Below, piece by piece: positions 22,063 through 33,438 of a stretch of 64,000 bases of DNA. The notes under the pieces are model-generated. The model worked only from the letters and a program-made list of their open reading frames with translations. It was not told the origin of the DNA and made no database searches. The stretch spans positions 44,802-108,801 of the forward strand of contig BCJJ01000040.1 in the NCBI GenBank assembly GCA_039545355.1, read 5' to 3'. The DNA is from Trichosporon coremiiforme (Eukaryota > Basidiomycota > Tremellomycetes > Trichosporonales > Trichosporonaceae). Position 1 is the first letter of the stretch; each line of letters starts with the position of its first letter. Both the position numbers and the translations under genes were made by a program.

Positions 22063-23492
22063 CTATGTGTCAACGAACACCTTCCCCTCGAACAACTTTC
22101 TCGCCGTCCTGAAGACGCTCGCAGTCGGCACTTCCCACCCGCCCTCTCCCTGTTCAACACGCGCATCAACAGCTATAGTCCCACTAGCATGTCCAATCAC
22201 GATCCCGTCCTTCTCCCCTTCATTCTTCCTCACTACCCTCTCCACAAGCGTGCCCGGCACCTGCGCCGCGGCGGCCGTACACAGCGCCGCCGTAATGGGC
22301 AGAGCTCTATGCGGGTCGCCGGCACTGATGCAGCGGCAGACGACGTCCACGTCCTCTGGTCGCACGACCGCGCCACTGAGCACGGTATGTTCACTCGGTG
22401 GGCTGAGGACGACGACCTTGGGCACGCTCCGTTTACTGTCTGCCTCCTCCAAGCTCCCCGTTAGGCCCATAGCGACGCTGGCCGCGTTCCGGATCTTGTT
22501 CAGTTTATCCAACACGTCTCCCTTTATTTCGGCCGGCGTCTCCGTGCCGCTCATGCCCACGTCCTCCGCCAGCACAAAGACGCAGGGGTTTCCACAATCG
22601 ACCAGACTCGCCTGCACCACCTCGCCCCCTAGGTCGAGAGTATCCACAGTGTGGCCAGTGGGGAGGAGCACGCCCGTCCTACTCCCTTGCGGATTGAGGA
22701 ACTCGAGAGCGATGCGCGCATGACTGCCTGATACGCCGTCGATGGTGTATTCTCCCGACAACAGGGGTTGAGTGCCTTCGGCGGGGAACAGGGCGTGGAT
22801 CAGCTTGCTCGTGTTCGTGTTGTAGATCCGGACCAGGTTGCCTCTTTCTGTGACGGTGGGGGGGACAAGACCCGTTTCGAGGGCGAAGGGACCGACCGCC
22901 TGGGTGTCAGCGTAGACTCGGAGCGAAGCGAGAGTTTCCCGTCCGTATCGCTGGTGTCGCTGGTGTCGCTGGTGTCGTTGGTGTCGTTGGTGTCGTTGGT
23001 GTTGTTGGGTATGAACAGGCGTACGGCTAGGCGGGACAGAGACCGCTCCGCTCGCTATCGCTCGCTCACTCGCTCGTGACTCACAGCAAGCATGTTCCCG
23101 CAATTCCCCGCATAGTCGACAACAGGCTCGTCGACCCGAACCTGGCAAAAAGTGTAGTCCACATCGGCCCCGGGTACTTCACTCTTGCCAACCACGACGA
23201 CCTTGGAGACGCTCGAGTACCCGCCGCCCATGCCGTCCAACTGCCGCCCGTTTGGGTCCGGACTGCCCATTGCTGAGAGGAAGAGGGTGTCACGGGCGGA
23301 TTGGGAGGAGGGTAAGTCGGAGGCGTTGAAGAGGAGGGCCTTTGAGGTTCCCCCGCGGTAGAAGGATGCTGGGATGCCGTGGGAGTGGCGCGCGGACAGA
23401 GGGGAGGGTGGGGACATGGCGGGGAGCGTGGCGGGAAGCCTTGACGATCTCGTTGGGAGACAGCGCACAGAGCGGGAGAGAGGCCGGAGCAT
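22063..23492 (-). CDS. PrpF-family protein (methylitaconate/oxalomesaconate-type isomerase)
   Basis: Exons 23085-23492 and 22063-22899, 414 residues. The N-terminal half has IPASFYRGGTSKALLF and the family hallmark NCGNMLAAVGPFALE, which is created only after splicing of a 185-base intron; this strongly supports the intron. Further family segments are RIYNTNTSK, GVSGSHARIALEF and a C-terminal HASGTIAVDARV. PrpF relatives are two-domain diaminopimelate-epimerase-fold isomerases acting on 2-methylaconitate or similar tricarboxylates. The first 25 residues (MLRPLSRSVRCLPTRSS) are Arg/Ser-rich, as in mitochondrial presequences; a second Met (MSPPSPL) follows. The intron holds a 9-base tandem repeat. 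GATAAG and ATAAAAAG-like motifs occur about 80-90 bases upstream (23570-23585 on the coding strand). Confidence 0.9.
22951..23013 (+). repeat. Nine-base tandem repeat inside the PrpF-like gene intron
   Basis: Seven consecutive copies of YTGGTGTCG (three with C, three with T in the first position, the last degenerate). The array lies wholly inside the predicted 185-base intron and accounts for a third of its length. Confidence 0.85.
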
Positions 23493-23852
23493 GGTGTTGA
23501 TGGGTTGGAATGAGGATGTGGAGTCAGAGTTCGGGGAAACGGGACACTGGGCCGGTGACCTGAGGCTCGGCTTTTTATCTTATCCGCCGACCAGATAACG
23601 CCGCCAAGCTCCCACATATTCTGACTGCTGCATCGCAGCCTCCTAACGCACAGCCTGCAGGCAAACGGTACGCATGCACGGCTACCTCGATCTTGAGTCC
23701 AGAAGGACGGCCGGGTCTCGCGCAGCCTTTGTCCAGACCGCCGTGATCACCAGAACCCCCCGCACAACGCGTAGTACAGAACTGATACATGCCAATGTTA
23801 CAATCCAGATGCGTCTCCTCCCATCCACCACGTCCACAACTCACGCCCGCGC
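23493..23852. other. Spacer between MED25-like 3' end and PrpF-like promoter
   Basis: This 360-base stretch between two same-strand genes must contain the terminator region of the MED25-like gene and the promoter of the PrpF-like gene. No other feature is supported. Confidence 0.4.
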
Positions 23853-26800
23853 CTATTGGTGCTGGAACAATCCCAGCGGCAGCTGCGGGTTGACACCGCC
23901 CTGCATGCCCTGCTGGCCCTGTGCGAAGAGTCCCAGCGCCGAGTTCTGCGGGTTGTTCTGTCCCTGCTGCTGCCCCTGTTGCTGGAACTGCTGCAGGCCC
24001 GCAAACTGTCCCAGCTGCAGACCTTGCTGCCCCTGTCCCTGTTGGCCTTGCTGCCCGTCGGCCGTGTTCGGCAGCATGTTGAAAGGCATGTTGCCGAGCT
24101 GCAGCCCGCTGACACCCCCGACGCCGCCGACACCCCCAACGTTCGCGTTCAGGTTGCCCAGGTTCAGGTTTCCCGGCAGATTGGCGCCCAGGTTCAGGTT
24201 GCCGCCGAGGTTTACGTTTCCGCCCAGATTGGGCGCGGGGCCATTCACGGACAGGTTGTTCTGGCCCTGGCCCTGGAGCTTGTTCGCGACGGCCTGCTGG
24301 GCCTGCTGCGCTTGGGCGGCCTTGCCGCGCTCCCGCGCGCTGTTGATGAATGCCGCCAGCTGCTCCTTCGGGATCGAGGCTGGGTCGAACGAGTCGCTCA
24401 CGTTCAGCCCGGCGTCGCGCATGATCTTGATGATGCCTGCGCGCTGCTGCGGCGTGAACTGCAGCGCTGGCCGCGCCATGTTCTGCAGGTTCTGTCCGCC
24501 CTGGGCCTGCGCCTGGGCTTGCGCCTGCAGCTGGCGCAGCTGCAGCTGCTGGATCGTGTTCACGTTCGGCTGGTTCGCAAACTGCTGCAGAGCGTTGGCG
24601 TTCAGGGCATTGTTCCCCAGAGCATTGCCGAGCGCTGGGTTCGGCACGCGCGGTGTCGTCTGTTGCTGCGGTGTTGTCTGTTGCGGTTGAGGGGTGGAGA
24701 GGTTCTGCGGCGTCCGCGCTTGTGTCTGAGGAGTGCCCTGCTGCTGCTGCTGCAATTGAGCGGCTTGCAGCTGCGCCTGCTGCAGAAACTGGGGCGAGAT
24801 CGAGAACTGTCCCGGCGGGCCGTTGATTGGAATCTGCCCCGCCGGCCGGCCACCGTTGAGTGACGACTGCGCCTGTGCAGCCGCCTGCTGCGCAGCCTGC
24901 GGGTTCTGTTGGTTCTGCTGTCCCCCGAGCTGGGCTTGGTTCGCCATCGGGTTCAGCATGTTGTTGCCGGGCAGGAATGGGACCTTGAGGCACACGACGC
25001 CTAGAAGTCGGTAAATCTTCTCGCCACTCGGGTTCGGCTGCTGCTGCGAACCGTTTGACGAGATCAGAAGAATACCGCATCCAGGCGCGCCGAAGCGGAT
25101 GAACGCGCACAGGTTCTTCGCCCCCAGCATCATGGTGAGATACTGGATCTTCCCGCGCGCTTGTGCGTCCGCGGCCTGGTTCACCGTGAACAGCACGCAC
25201 GGCGCCTGGTGCGCCTTGACGTATGATTGCAGCTCGGCCATGTTCATCCCCGACATGCCAGACATCTCCAGCGTCGACGGCCACGTGTTGACGTGCAAGT
25301 CGTTGGGGTTGACCTGTGGCGAGAGCAGCGTGCAGTCGACCGGAATGACCCCTGGGGTGTTAGCTTTGCAAGCCGGCCGTCCAACTCACATTTCTGAGGC
25401 TTGTTGTCCGAGCCCTTCATTGTCCAGCTGATAGAACCCTGCCACACCCGGTTCGGTCGCGGCGGCACGGCCGTGCCAGGTCCGGTCGGGTTGTTCGTCA
25501 AGCTGCCGCTGTTGTTGGCGGCGTTCTGCTGGGAGGCCAGATTCTGCAGAGCGAGCATCTGTTGCTGCTGCTGTTGGAGCATTTGCTGCTGTTGCTGCTG
25601 CGGTGTCGGCTTGTTGTCGCCGGGTGGCCGGGCGCCTGGCATCTGCGGCTGCTGCTGGTTCTGCTGTTGCTGCTGCTGTTGTTGTTGTTGCTGCTGCTGC
25701 TGTTGGGGCTGCTGGGGTGGCTGCTGTGGCGGTTGCTGCTGCTGCTGGGCGTTTTGCTGGGATGCGTTGTTCTGGTTGTTGCCAGCCTGTGCGTTCTGCT
25801 GCTGTTGCTGTTGCTGCTGGCGTGCCTGCATGGCGGCGAGGAACTGCTGCTGCTGGATCGACGGGCTGTTCGACGGACCCTGGTTGCCATTCATGCTGTT
25901 CAGCGCCTGTGTGGCCGCGTTCATGTTGCCGTTGTTCAAGTTCCTCGACTGCACCAAGCTGCTGAGCTGCTGCATGGCCTTGTGGCGGGTGGCCGGGTCC
26001 TCGTGCTTCATGTTCGCGATCAGCTGCGCCATGACAGTGGGGTCCAAACGTCCGCTCTGGATCAGGCTCGCGAGCGCCTGCAGAGCGGGTCCACCACCGC
26101 CGCCAGCCTGGGCGGCGGCGACAGCCATCTTGTATGCCAGCGCCTGCTTCTGCGCTTGCTGGTACTTGATCTGCGCCTCCGAAGGTGTCTGAGGTGTCGA
26201 TGGATCTTGCGATCCTTGCTTCTGAGGAACGGACGCGCCGTTTGTAGCACCACCTGCTGGTGGCGACGTCGGTTTAACAATGGTCATGCCAGTGAGAATG
26301 GCGACAGAGTCCGGCGGCATCGGAAACCACGGATCACTCGGAGGTTCTGCTGAGCTCTGCGGATGTCAGTTCGCGTAACAGGTTGCGAGACTTACAGCTT
26401 GGCACATCTTCCGAAGCCGCTCAATGCTCTGGCTCCCGTCCCGTCCGGGTGATGACACAGTCTGGGATGCTTCCGGAGAACCAACAACGATCGCCGAGCA
26501 AGCAATGTCCTTTGCCTTGCACTTTTCGCCAATGTTGTCCCAACTGAAGTCGTCATAGTCGGCGCTCGTGTCTGTCCGAGCCCAGGCATGAGGCTGTCGG
26601 GCGTCGGACTCGGTAGCCTGCAGCGACGCCTTCTCGGAGAAGACAAGCAGATGCTGCTGTCGCTCCTCGGCCCCTCCCTGGGCTCGGTACATCATCGAGA
26701 GCATCGGTAGAGCAGAGTCGGGGCTTACTTGCCGCAGAGCGTTTGGCGGAGGCACAAAGTTGAGATGCGCCTGGTGGTCGAGAAGCTGAGTGTGTGTCAG

Positions 26801-27366
26801 CAGATGGTTTACGCCATGTGTGTGTGTGTATGTGCTCCAGACTTCTCAGACTCACCTCGATGCCTCCGACAATGCCGCTCAGGAAGTGGTCACTTGGACC
26901 CGGCTCCGACGAAGTGATGGAGAGCCCGGCGCCATCCTCAATGTCCCACACGTCTGACAAGAGTGACCCCGGTTTCGGGCGGGCAAGAGCAGCATGAGGC
27001 GTGAATCGGCCGAGGAGAGAGGGTAAGGAGGTGATGAAGGATGACGGCCGTCGGAAGTCTTGTCGATAGGCGGGGATCAGCGAATGGAGTGCCCGAGGAT
27101 TGTGATACGGGGCATCTTGTGCGGTGATGACGAGGCCGATGCGAACCTAAAGAAGGGGTCAGCATTCAGCAGCAAGGAGTGACACGTACGGCCTGCTCGC
27201 CACCATACTTCTCAGTGAGGCGTTGAACGACTTTGGGGACGGATCCGCTGGGCCCGATGAGCTCGGAGAAACGTTCTCGTGAGAGGCCAGAGTCGAATAC
27301 GAGGGTTGCAGTGTGGACGACTTGAGGAGCGCCAGTCGAGGACGAAGCCTCTGGCTGGTGGTCCAT
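23853..27366 (-). CDS. Mediator subunit 25-like protein (VWA domain plus Gln-rich regions)
   Basis: Exons 27190-27366, 26856-27146, 26396-26785, 25390-26356 and 23853-25351 give 1107 residues. Residues about 12-285 look like the MED25 von Willebrand A domain: a strand-like HTATLVFDSGLS start, RIGLVITAQDAPYHNP, FLSGIVGGIELLDHQ and HLLVFSEKASLQ. A Gln/Asn-rich stretch with long polyQ runs follows (about 410-560). A globular block with VWQGSISWTMKGSD, then YLTMMLGAKNLCAF and KIYRLLGVVCLKVPFLP (about 595-730), resembles the activator-interacting (ACID/PTOV) domain of MED25. The C-terminal third is again Gln/Asn/Leu-rich with short NLGGN-type repeats. Likely a nuclear coactivator subunit; the assignment rests on domain order and motifs, not on an alignment. 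Confidence 0.75.
25541..25760 (-). repeat. CAG/CAA trinucleotide tracts encoding polyQ in the MED25-like gene
   Basis: Impure CTG/TTG (coding CAG/CAA) runs, densest at about 25657-25708, encode uninterrupted polyglutamine. The mixed codons argue for selection at the protein level rather than a recent pure microsatellite expansion. Confidence 0.8.
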
Positions 27367-28076
27367 GTCTGATCTGGAGGGTGCAAAGTCAAGAAGGGGG
27401 TTGAGGGTGCTTGTTGAGTCGATGGTCAGGGATGAGTGGATGTCGGTGGATTGTTGTCGTTTGTGGTCGGAGTCGGGGATGTGAGGAAGCGGGTGGAAGG
27501 GGTGTCGCAAGAGGGAGGTAGGCCTTGGGAGGCCCGTTTTCTGTGTGGCTCGTTGAAGAGTTTTAGCACGGCCTGGTGTTGGATGAGGGAGGAGGATCAA
27601 GGGGGACCGGGTGTGAGATGGAGATGGAGGATGTTGGAGGGAGGCTAGGAGGATAGGAGGATAGGGAGCCGGCTAAGGGAAAGGGCGAGTGCAGGAGAGT
27701 GGTTGACCCCGCGTCCGCCGCCCCAGCGTAGCCTCCATCCCTCCACCCGCCCGCTTAGCGCGCACCACCACCACCGTAGGAGACAGACTGACCTCCACCG
27801 TAGACGCATTCACCCAGTGTGCTCAGTCGAGCCACCGTAGCCACCGTAGCACCACCCAGGCACCGTACACCGACGATACCATCACCCACCCACCCCGCCC
27901 GCCGCACTCGTTACACTGGACACTAGCAAACACCCCTTCCCTCCGTCCACTACTTCTCTTCCGACAACAACAACCCACAGCGCTCTCAGTGCAAGCTGCT
28001 GCCATCAGCTTCCTGACCGTCGCCACCTAGGGACTGCTCTTCGCCGCCGACTCTTCGGCGCAGGCACTAGTCCGTC
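27367..28076. promoter_or_regulatory. Divergent promoter region, MED25-like / VAC14
   Basis: A 710-base spacer between divergent genes. Its VAC14-proximal half contains four copies of CCACCGTAG (27771-27779, 27795-27803, 27832-27840, 27841-27849) and a pyrimidine-rich leader. No gene is seen. Confidence 0.45.
27771..27849 (+). repeat. Four CCACCGTAG repeats upstream of VAC14
   Basis: Exact copies at 27771, 27795, 27832 and 27841, the last two in tandem. They lie about 230-300 bases upstream of the VAC14 start codon, so they may be regulator sites or part of the 5' leader. Confidence 0.6.
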
Positions 28077-31000
28077 ATGGGTACGTGACCACAGTCGTGA
28101 CCGACCTCTTTCTTGTCAACAAATATCCACCCACACCCACCCACAGATAGACAGCTGACTCGACCAGATCCCTCAATCCTCAGAGGTACGTTTCCGCCGG
28201 CATTCTCATTGTCACCCGTGTCGTCAGTCACTAACGCCGTCAAAGGTCTCAATGACAAAATGTGAGTTGCAAGCAACGCCGGTGCAACAACAAAGACCAT
28301 CGCTGACCATGCCAGCTACGAGAGGAGAAAGGCTGCAGCCCTCGAGCTGGAGAAGCAGGTCCTGTCCTCGGACGGGGCCCGCATCTCCAGCATCATCGAC
28401 CAGCTGTGCGGCATGTTTGCACCCACTAACGCCATGCACACCCGCAACGGCGGCCTTATCGGTCTGGCCGCGACCGCAATCGCACTGGGACAGGATGTCG
28501 CTCCCTTCCTCCCCGTGATCATACCACCGGTTCTTGCATGCTTCCAGGACACTGAAAGCCGCGTGCGCTACCATGCATGCGAGAGCTTGTACAACATGTG
28601 AGCTGCCGCGCTCCGATCTCAGCTAACGACAGTGCAAAGGTCAGCAAGGGCGAGATTCTGGTGTACTTCAACGAGGTGTTCGATGCTCTCAGCAAGGTAA
28701 GCTTCAAATACAAATGCCTAGCTAACCCCAGCTCTCCTCGGACTCGGAGATGTCTGTTAAGAATGGCGCAGAACTGCTCGACCGGCTCATGAAGGATATT
28801 GTCGCGGACGCGGCGGCCAACTATGTCTCAGTCTACCACGACGAGGACCCTGAACGCACGCCGCGGGATCGAGACACGAGTCAAGGCAGCCAGGCCATCG
28901 AAGGAGGCACAGCGGGTGGCGACGACTCGGCGTCTGCAAAGGACGTGGACCGCCAGTCGAACGCGCGTCCGACACGGCACGACGGTGACCACTCCCGCAC
29001 CGAGTCGATCCTGAACGAGGATCGGCGGGCGTTCTCGCTGGAGCGATTCATCCCGCTGCTGACGGAACGCGTGTACGCCATCTCGCCGTACACGCGGATG
29101 CACCTTGTCTCGTGGCTCATGGTGCTGAACACAGTGCCGGACCTCGAGCTGGTCGCGTACCTTCCCGAGTTCCTCGACGGTCTGCTTAAGTACCTCGCCG
29201 ACGGGAACCTGGACGTGCGGGTTGCGACTGAGAATCTGCTCGCCGAGTTTCTGCGCGAGATCAAGATTATCGCGCAGCAGCAGGAGAAGCACGCTGAGAT
29301 GGAGCGCACCCGCATCCAGGAGAAGAGAAAGGGAGCAAGCGACACACAGCAGAACGACGCCGACTCGGCCCGCGGTAGTGACGCGGGAGACGACGAGGCC
29401 GTCGTCAGCGATGACGAGTACAGCGACTCGGACTGGGACGACGGGTCGTGGGAGCCGAGCCAGGGCGTCATCATCGACTACGGCGCGATCATGGCGATCG
29501 TCATCGACCACCTTTTTTACCCCGACAACCTCGTGCAGACGACTGCGATGGACTGGATCCTGACCTTCCTAGATTTCACCCAAACAACTGTCGTTGCGTT
29601 CACGCCGAAGATTGTGTCTGCAATTCTGCCGAATCTGGCCTCGACGAACCGCCACATCAAGGCGGCCGCGACTGAGACGAACCGACAACTGCTGGCCGTC
29701 ATCCAGAGCCTGCCACTGCAGGTGAACCCGCCAGAGAAGCCGCAGACGGTGACGGTCGGGCAGCCTGGGGGCTCGACGTTGACTGCAACGACGTCGAACA
29801 GCACTGCGCCGGGCACGTCTCCGCCGAAATCTGGCGCGCCGCTCGACTCGCCCGAAAAGCTGTCGGGGACGAACACTGACCCTCTCGAGTCGGGCTCGCA
29901 GGTCAAGCTCGAGGCAAAGATCAAGTCGCCCGTGCCGTTATCGGAGCCTTCCACGCCGGCGATCAGCGAGCACCCCCTCCCCACGATTCCGGGCAAGATT
30001 GCACGCACGCGTCCGCACTCGCCCGTGCCGCCGCCGAAGGGAGAGCCGGTGCAGAACCAGCTCCAGCAGCAACAGCAGCAACCACCGGTGGCGTCCCCGC
30101 CGGAACCGGTAGACGACGACCCCTTCGACGTGCGCGAGACGGTCAACATGCTCACGCTCCAGTTCCTCAGCGACCACCCCGAGACGCGTATCGCGGCGCT
30201 CGAGTGGCTCCTGATGCTGCACCTGAAGGCGCCGACAAAGATTCTGTCCCGAGACAGCGGCACGTTCCCTGCGCTGCTGAAGACGCTGTCGGATCCGTCA
30301 GAGGACGTGGTGAAGCACGACCTGCAGCTCCTGGCGCAGATCAGTTCGTCGTCCGAGGACTCGTACTTCCGGAGCTTCATGGTCAACGTCCTCGAGCTGT
30401 TCAGCACGGACCGACGCCTGCTCGAGACTCGTGGGTCCTTGATTATCAGACAGCTGTGCCTGCACCTGAACGCGGAGAAGATCTTCCGCACTCTCGCCGA
30501 GATTCTCGAGAAGGACGACGACCTCGAGTTTGCGTCCATGATGGTGGTGAAGCTGAACATGATCCTGATCACATCACCCGAGCTCTCCGACTTCCGGCGC
30601 CGCCTCAAGAACCTCGACTCGAAGGACGGCCAGATGCTCTTCATCAGCCTGTACAAGTCGTGGTGCCACAATGCCGTTGCGGCGTTCGCTTTGTGTCTGC
30701 TGGCACAGGCGTACGAGCACGCGTCGAACGTGCTCCAGATCTTCGCCGAGCTCGAGCTCACCGTGCCGCTGCTGGTGCAAATCGATAAGCTCGTGATGCT
30801 CATCGAGTCGCCCGTGTTCACGAACCTGAGACTCCAGCTGCTCGAGCCAGACAAGTATCCCTACCTCTCGAAGTGCCTGTACGGGCTGCTCATGATCCTC
30901 CCGCAGAGCAGTGCCTTCACCTCGCTCCGGGCACGACTCGCCGTAGTGAACTCGTCCGGGTACGTGCCCCCCGTAACGAGGCCGGGGTACGCGCAACCCT

Positions 31001-31443
31001 CGCGCAAGACGGAGAAGGACAAGATCGGGTGGGACAGTCTGCTCTCGCACTTCCGCGCCGTGCAGCTGCGGCACGAGCGCGCGCGCCGCCAGGTTCAGTC
31101 CCTCGACCAAGGCGCGAGCATGCACTTCAGCTCCCCGAGTGTCTCCTCTGGCGGCGCGGCAGCAGCCGCCACAGGAGGGGCGCAAGTACGTCCCGGCCTG
31201 CCGCGGCGCAAGACACAGAGCGCAGACAAGCGCGCGGACCCGAGCCTCGGCGGCGTCGTGAATCGCGTCGCGTCGGGCCTGAGCCCCCTCAATCCGAAAC
31301 GCGTCACGAGCGGCGCCGCAGCGGCCTTGGTCTCGGCCGGCGGCGCGGTGGCGAGCATGCAGGGACTGGGGGCTATGCGGCCCATGTCGCCGCCGGTGGG
31401 GCCGGGACGGCGCCGCTTCCCCACATCAGCGCCGCGGAGATGA
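28077..31443 (+). CDS. VAC14: VAC14, scaffold of the Fab1/PIKfyve-Fig4 complex
   Basis: Six coding exons: 28077-28080, 28168-28185, 28246-28261, 28316-28597, 28633-28696 and 28732-31443 (1031 residues). The first exon is ATGG; exons 2 and 3 are 18 and 16 bases. Together they give MDPSILRGLNDKIYERRKAA, the conserved VAC14 start. HEAT-like repeats fill the N-terminal half (NGGLIGLAATAIALG, VRYHACESLYNIAK). A Pro/Ser-rich linker (about 350-470) precedes the Fig4-binding C-terminal domain with ISSSSEDSYFRSFMVNVLEL, ILEKDDDLEFAS and the very conserved SWCHNAVAAFALCLLAQAYEH. Known role: holding together the kinase and phosphatase that make and turn over PI(3,5)P2 on vacuole/endosome membranes. The Ser/Ala-rich tail beyond about 930 is lineage-specific. 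Confidence 0.95.
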
Positions 31444-31849
31444 GCTTACATACTTTTACTTTATTCTATATTTATTCATTGTTCTACGACACCCGCACAG
31501 TACCATTACGCACCAGTAGTACCATTTGTAGCAGCGCATACCCACCCTTCTGTCTATAGAGCCTGGTTTAATGTCATCCCATTGCATACGCGTGGTGAGT
31601 GGGCAACGGATGTCCGACACGACGGACACGGAGGAGCACGCCTACCCGGCTATATCCGGTACATCCCGCCCTAGCTGCTGCCGGCGCGTCACCGGCCCGG
31701 GCCGGCCCCGGACCGTCCCCCCGTCCCCCCGCCTATCCGCCTAACCCTCCAACCCACCTAGCCCATCGCGATATAAGCGTGCGTGTAACCCACTTGCGCA
31801 CTCCCACATCCCCCTCTCCTCCCCCCGCATCACACAAACACAGATTACA
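31444..31849. other. Spacer VAC14 3' end to aldo-keto reductase
   Basis: A 406-base spacer between two plus-strand genes. It is expected to contain the VAC14 polyadenylation region and the aldo-keto reductase promoter. Nothing else is supported. Confidence 0.4.
31771..31776 (+). promoter_or_regulatory. TATA-like box of the aldo-keto reductase gene
   Basis: ATATAA (in GATATAAGC) stands 79 bases before the ATG, followed by a C-rich leader; typical spacing for a fungal TATA element. Confidence 0.4.
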
Positions 31850-33239
31850 ATGGCCAACGACGTCCCCACCTCCTTCAAGCTGAACACGGGCGCTTCCATT
31901 CCCGCCGTTGGGCTGGGCACTTGGAAGTCTGAGCCTGGAAAGGTCGCTGCTGCGTGAGTTGTTTGTTCCTCTGCTCCGCTGTGTTGTTCTTCCTTATGCT
32001 TCCTGTGCTGTATCGTCATCCACATCGGATCATCTGAGGAGAAATGTACAGCGACGCACAGGACTGACATGGAGCTCTGGAGCTATTCGTGGCGGCGTCG
32101 AACGGCCCGCGGCACGCTCATGCTACCACACCGGGCTCAGCACACCACATCCGCGAGACCTTGGCTGACGTGAAAGTGTCTCGCATGCTCTCAAGAACGG
32201 CTACAAGTCGCTCGATTGCGCGCTCGTGTACGGTAAGTGTCGGCGTGTTCTGAATTGCGAGAGAGATGTCAAGAGCGCTCTGGGAGTTGTTGGGAGTGGT
32301 AGGAGGGGTTTGGAGAACGCGGGAGGAGCGGTGCGGGACGGCTTTCAACTCTCTGCCTACACTCTGTCCCCGCTTTCGTTAGACATGGCCCTCGCTCGCT
32401 CGAAACCACGCTGACATCTAGGCAACGAGAACGAGGTCGGCCAGGGCATCAAGGACTCTGGCGTGCCGCGCAAGGACATCTTCCTGACCTCGAAGCTGTG
32501 GTGCACGTACCACGACCGCGTCGAGGAGTGTCTGGACAAGACGCTCGAGGCCCTGGGCACCGACTACCTGGACCTGTACCTCGTTCACTGGCCCGTCCGC
32601 ACGGTCGAGAACGGCACCAACGAGATGTTCCCCGTCAAGCCTGACGGGAGCCGCAACATCGACCGCCAGTGGGACCAGGCCGACACGTGGCGCGCGATGG
32701 AGAAGGTCCTCGCGTCTGGCAAGGTGAAGGCGATCGGTGTCTCGAACTTTTCCAAGGTGTACCTCGAGCGCCTGAGCAAGACGTGGAAGACGGTCCCCGC
32801 CGTCAACCAGGTCGAGCTCCACCCCTACAACCCCCAGCACGGGCTCAAAGCCTACTGCGACGAGAAGGGCATCGTGCTCGAGGCGTACTCGCCGCTGGGC
32901 TCTAACGACTCGCCCCTGCACGACGACCCCGTCGTCCAGGCCGTGGCTAAGAAGCACGGCGTTTCCGCCGCCACGGTTCTGATCTCGTACCAGGTCAACC
33001 GCGGCGTCGTCGTGCTCCCCAAGTCGGTCACACCGTCGCGCATCGACGACAACGCAAAGGTCATCAAGCTCGACAGCGACGACATGAAGCAGCTCGACGC
33101 CCTCGCCGACACAAAGCAGAGGCGTTTCGTCTCGCCCCCCTGGGGCACCGACTTTGGGTACGAGGACTGGTTCGGTCCCGGCAACAAGGACGCGCCCGAG
33201 GGTACCGTGTTCGAGAGCAGGGGGGAGACCTTCAACTAG
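31850..33239 (+). CDS. Aldo-keto reductase (GCY1/YPR1-like)
   Basis: Exons 31850-31953, 32177-32232 and 32422-33239 give 325 residues, the usual AKR length. The AKR landmarks are GLGTWKSEPG near residue 20, the catalytic Asp/Tyr region GYKSLDCALVYGNENEVG (Asp near 47, Tyr near 52), the catalytic Lys in LTSKLW, the His in LVHWPV, IGVSNFSK near 155, QVELHPY near 175 and the C-terminal cofactor motif LPKSVTPSRI. It should reduce aldehydes or ketones (glycerol-dehydrogenase or aldose-reductase type) with NADPH in the cytosol. The exon holding the active-site Tyr is only 56 bases and is flanked by unusually long introns (223 and 189 bases); the first uses an AAG acceptor. Convergent with the F-box-like gene. 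Confidence 0.92.
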
Positions 33240-33438
33240 ACAAGCGAGCCCGAAGTGAGCGCAGCGAACGAAGGGCCCGGGATTGGGAACGAACAGCGGG
33301 TCCGCTTGCCTGTTGCCGATCTGCTGCCGACCTGCAACTCGGGAGGGAGCGATAGAGGGCGCCGCGCACAGTCGCGAGCTCCTGTGATTATTGTACCGAA
33401 AAGAATTTAATAGAGTATGCATCCATACAACAGCAGCT

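Noticed and set aside
23575..25284. 569-codon open frame overlapping the MED25-like gene in another frame of the same strand
   Set aside because: Shadow of the Gln-rich coding repeats; Arg/Ala/Gly-rich with no motif.
29500..30860. Long minus-strand open frame (445 codons) inside VAC14
   Set aside because: Overlaps a well-conserved VAC14 domain on the other strand; Ser/Arg/Cys-rich with no family resemblance.
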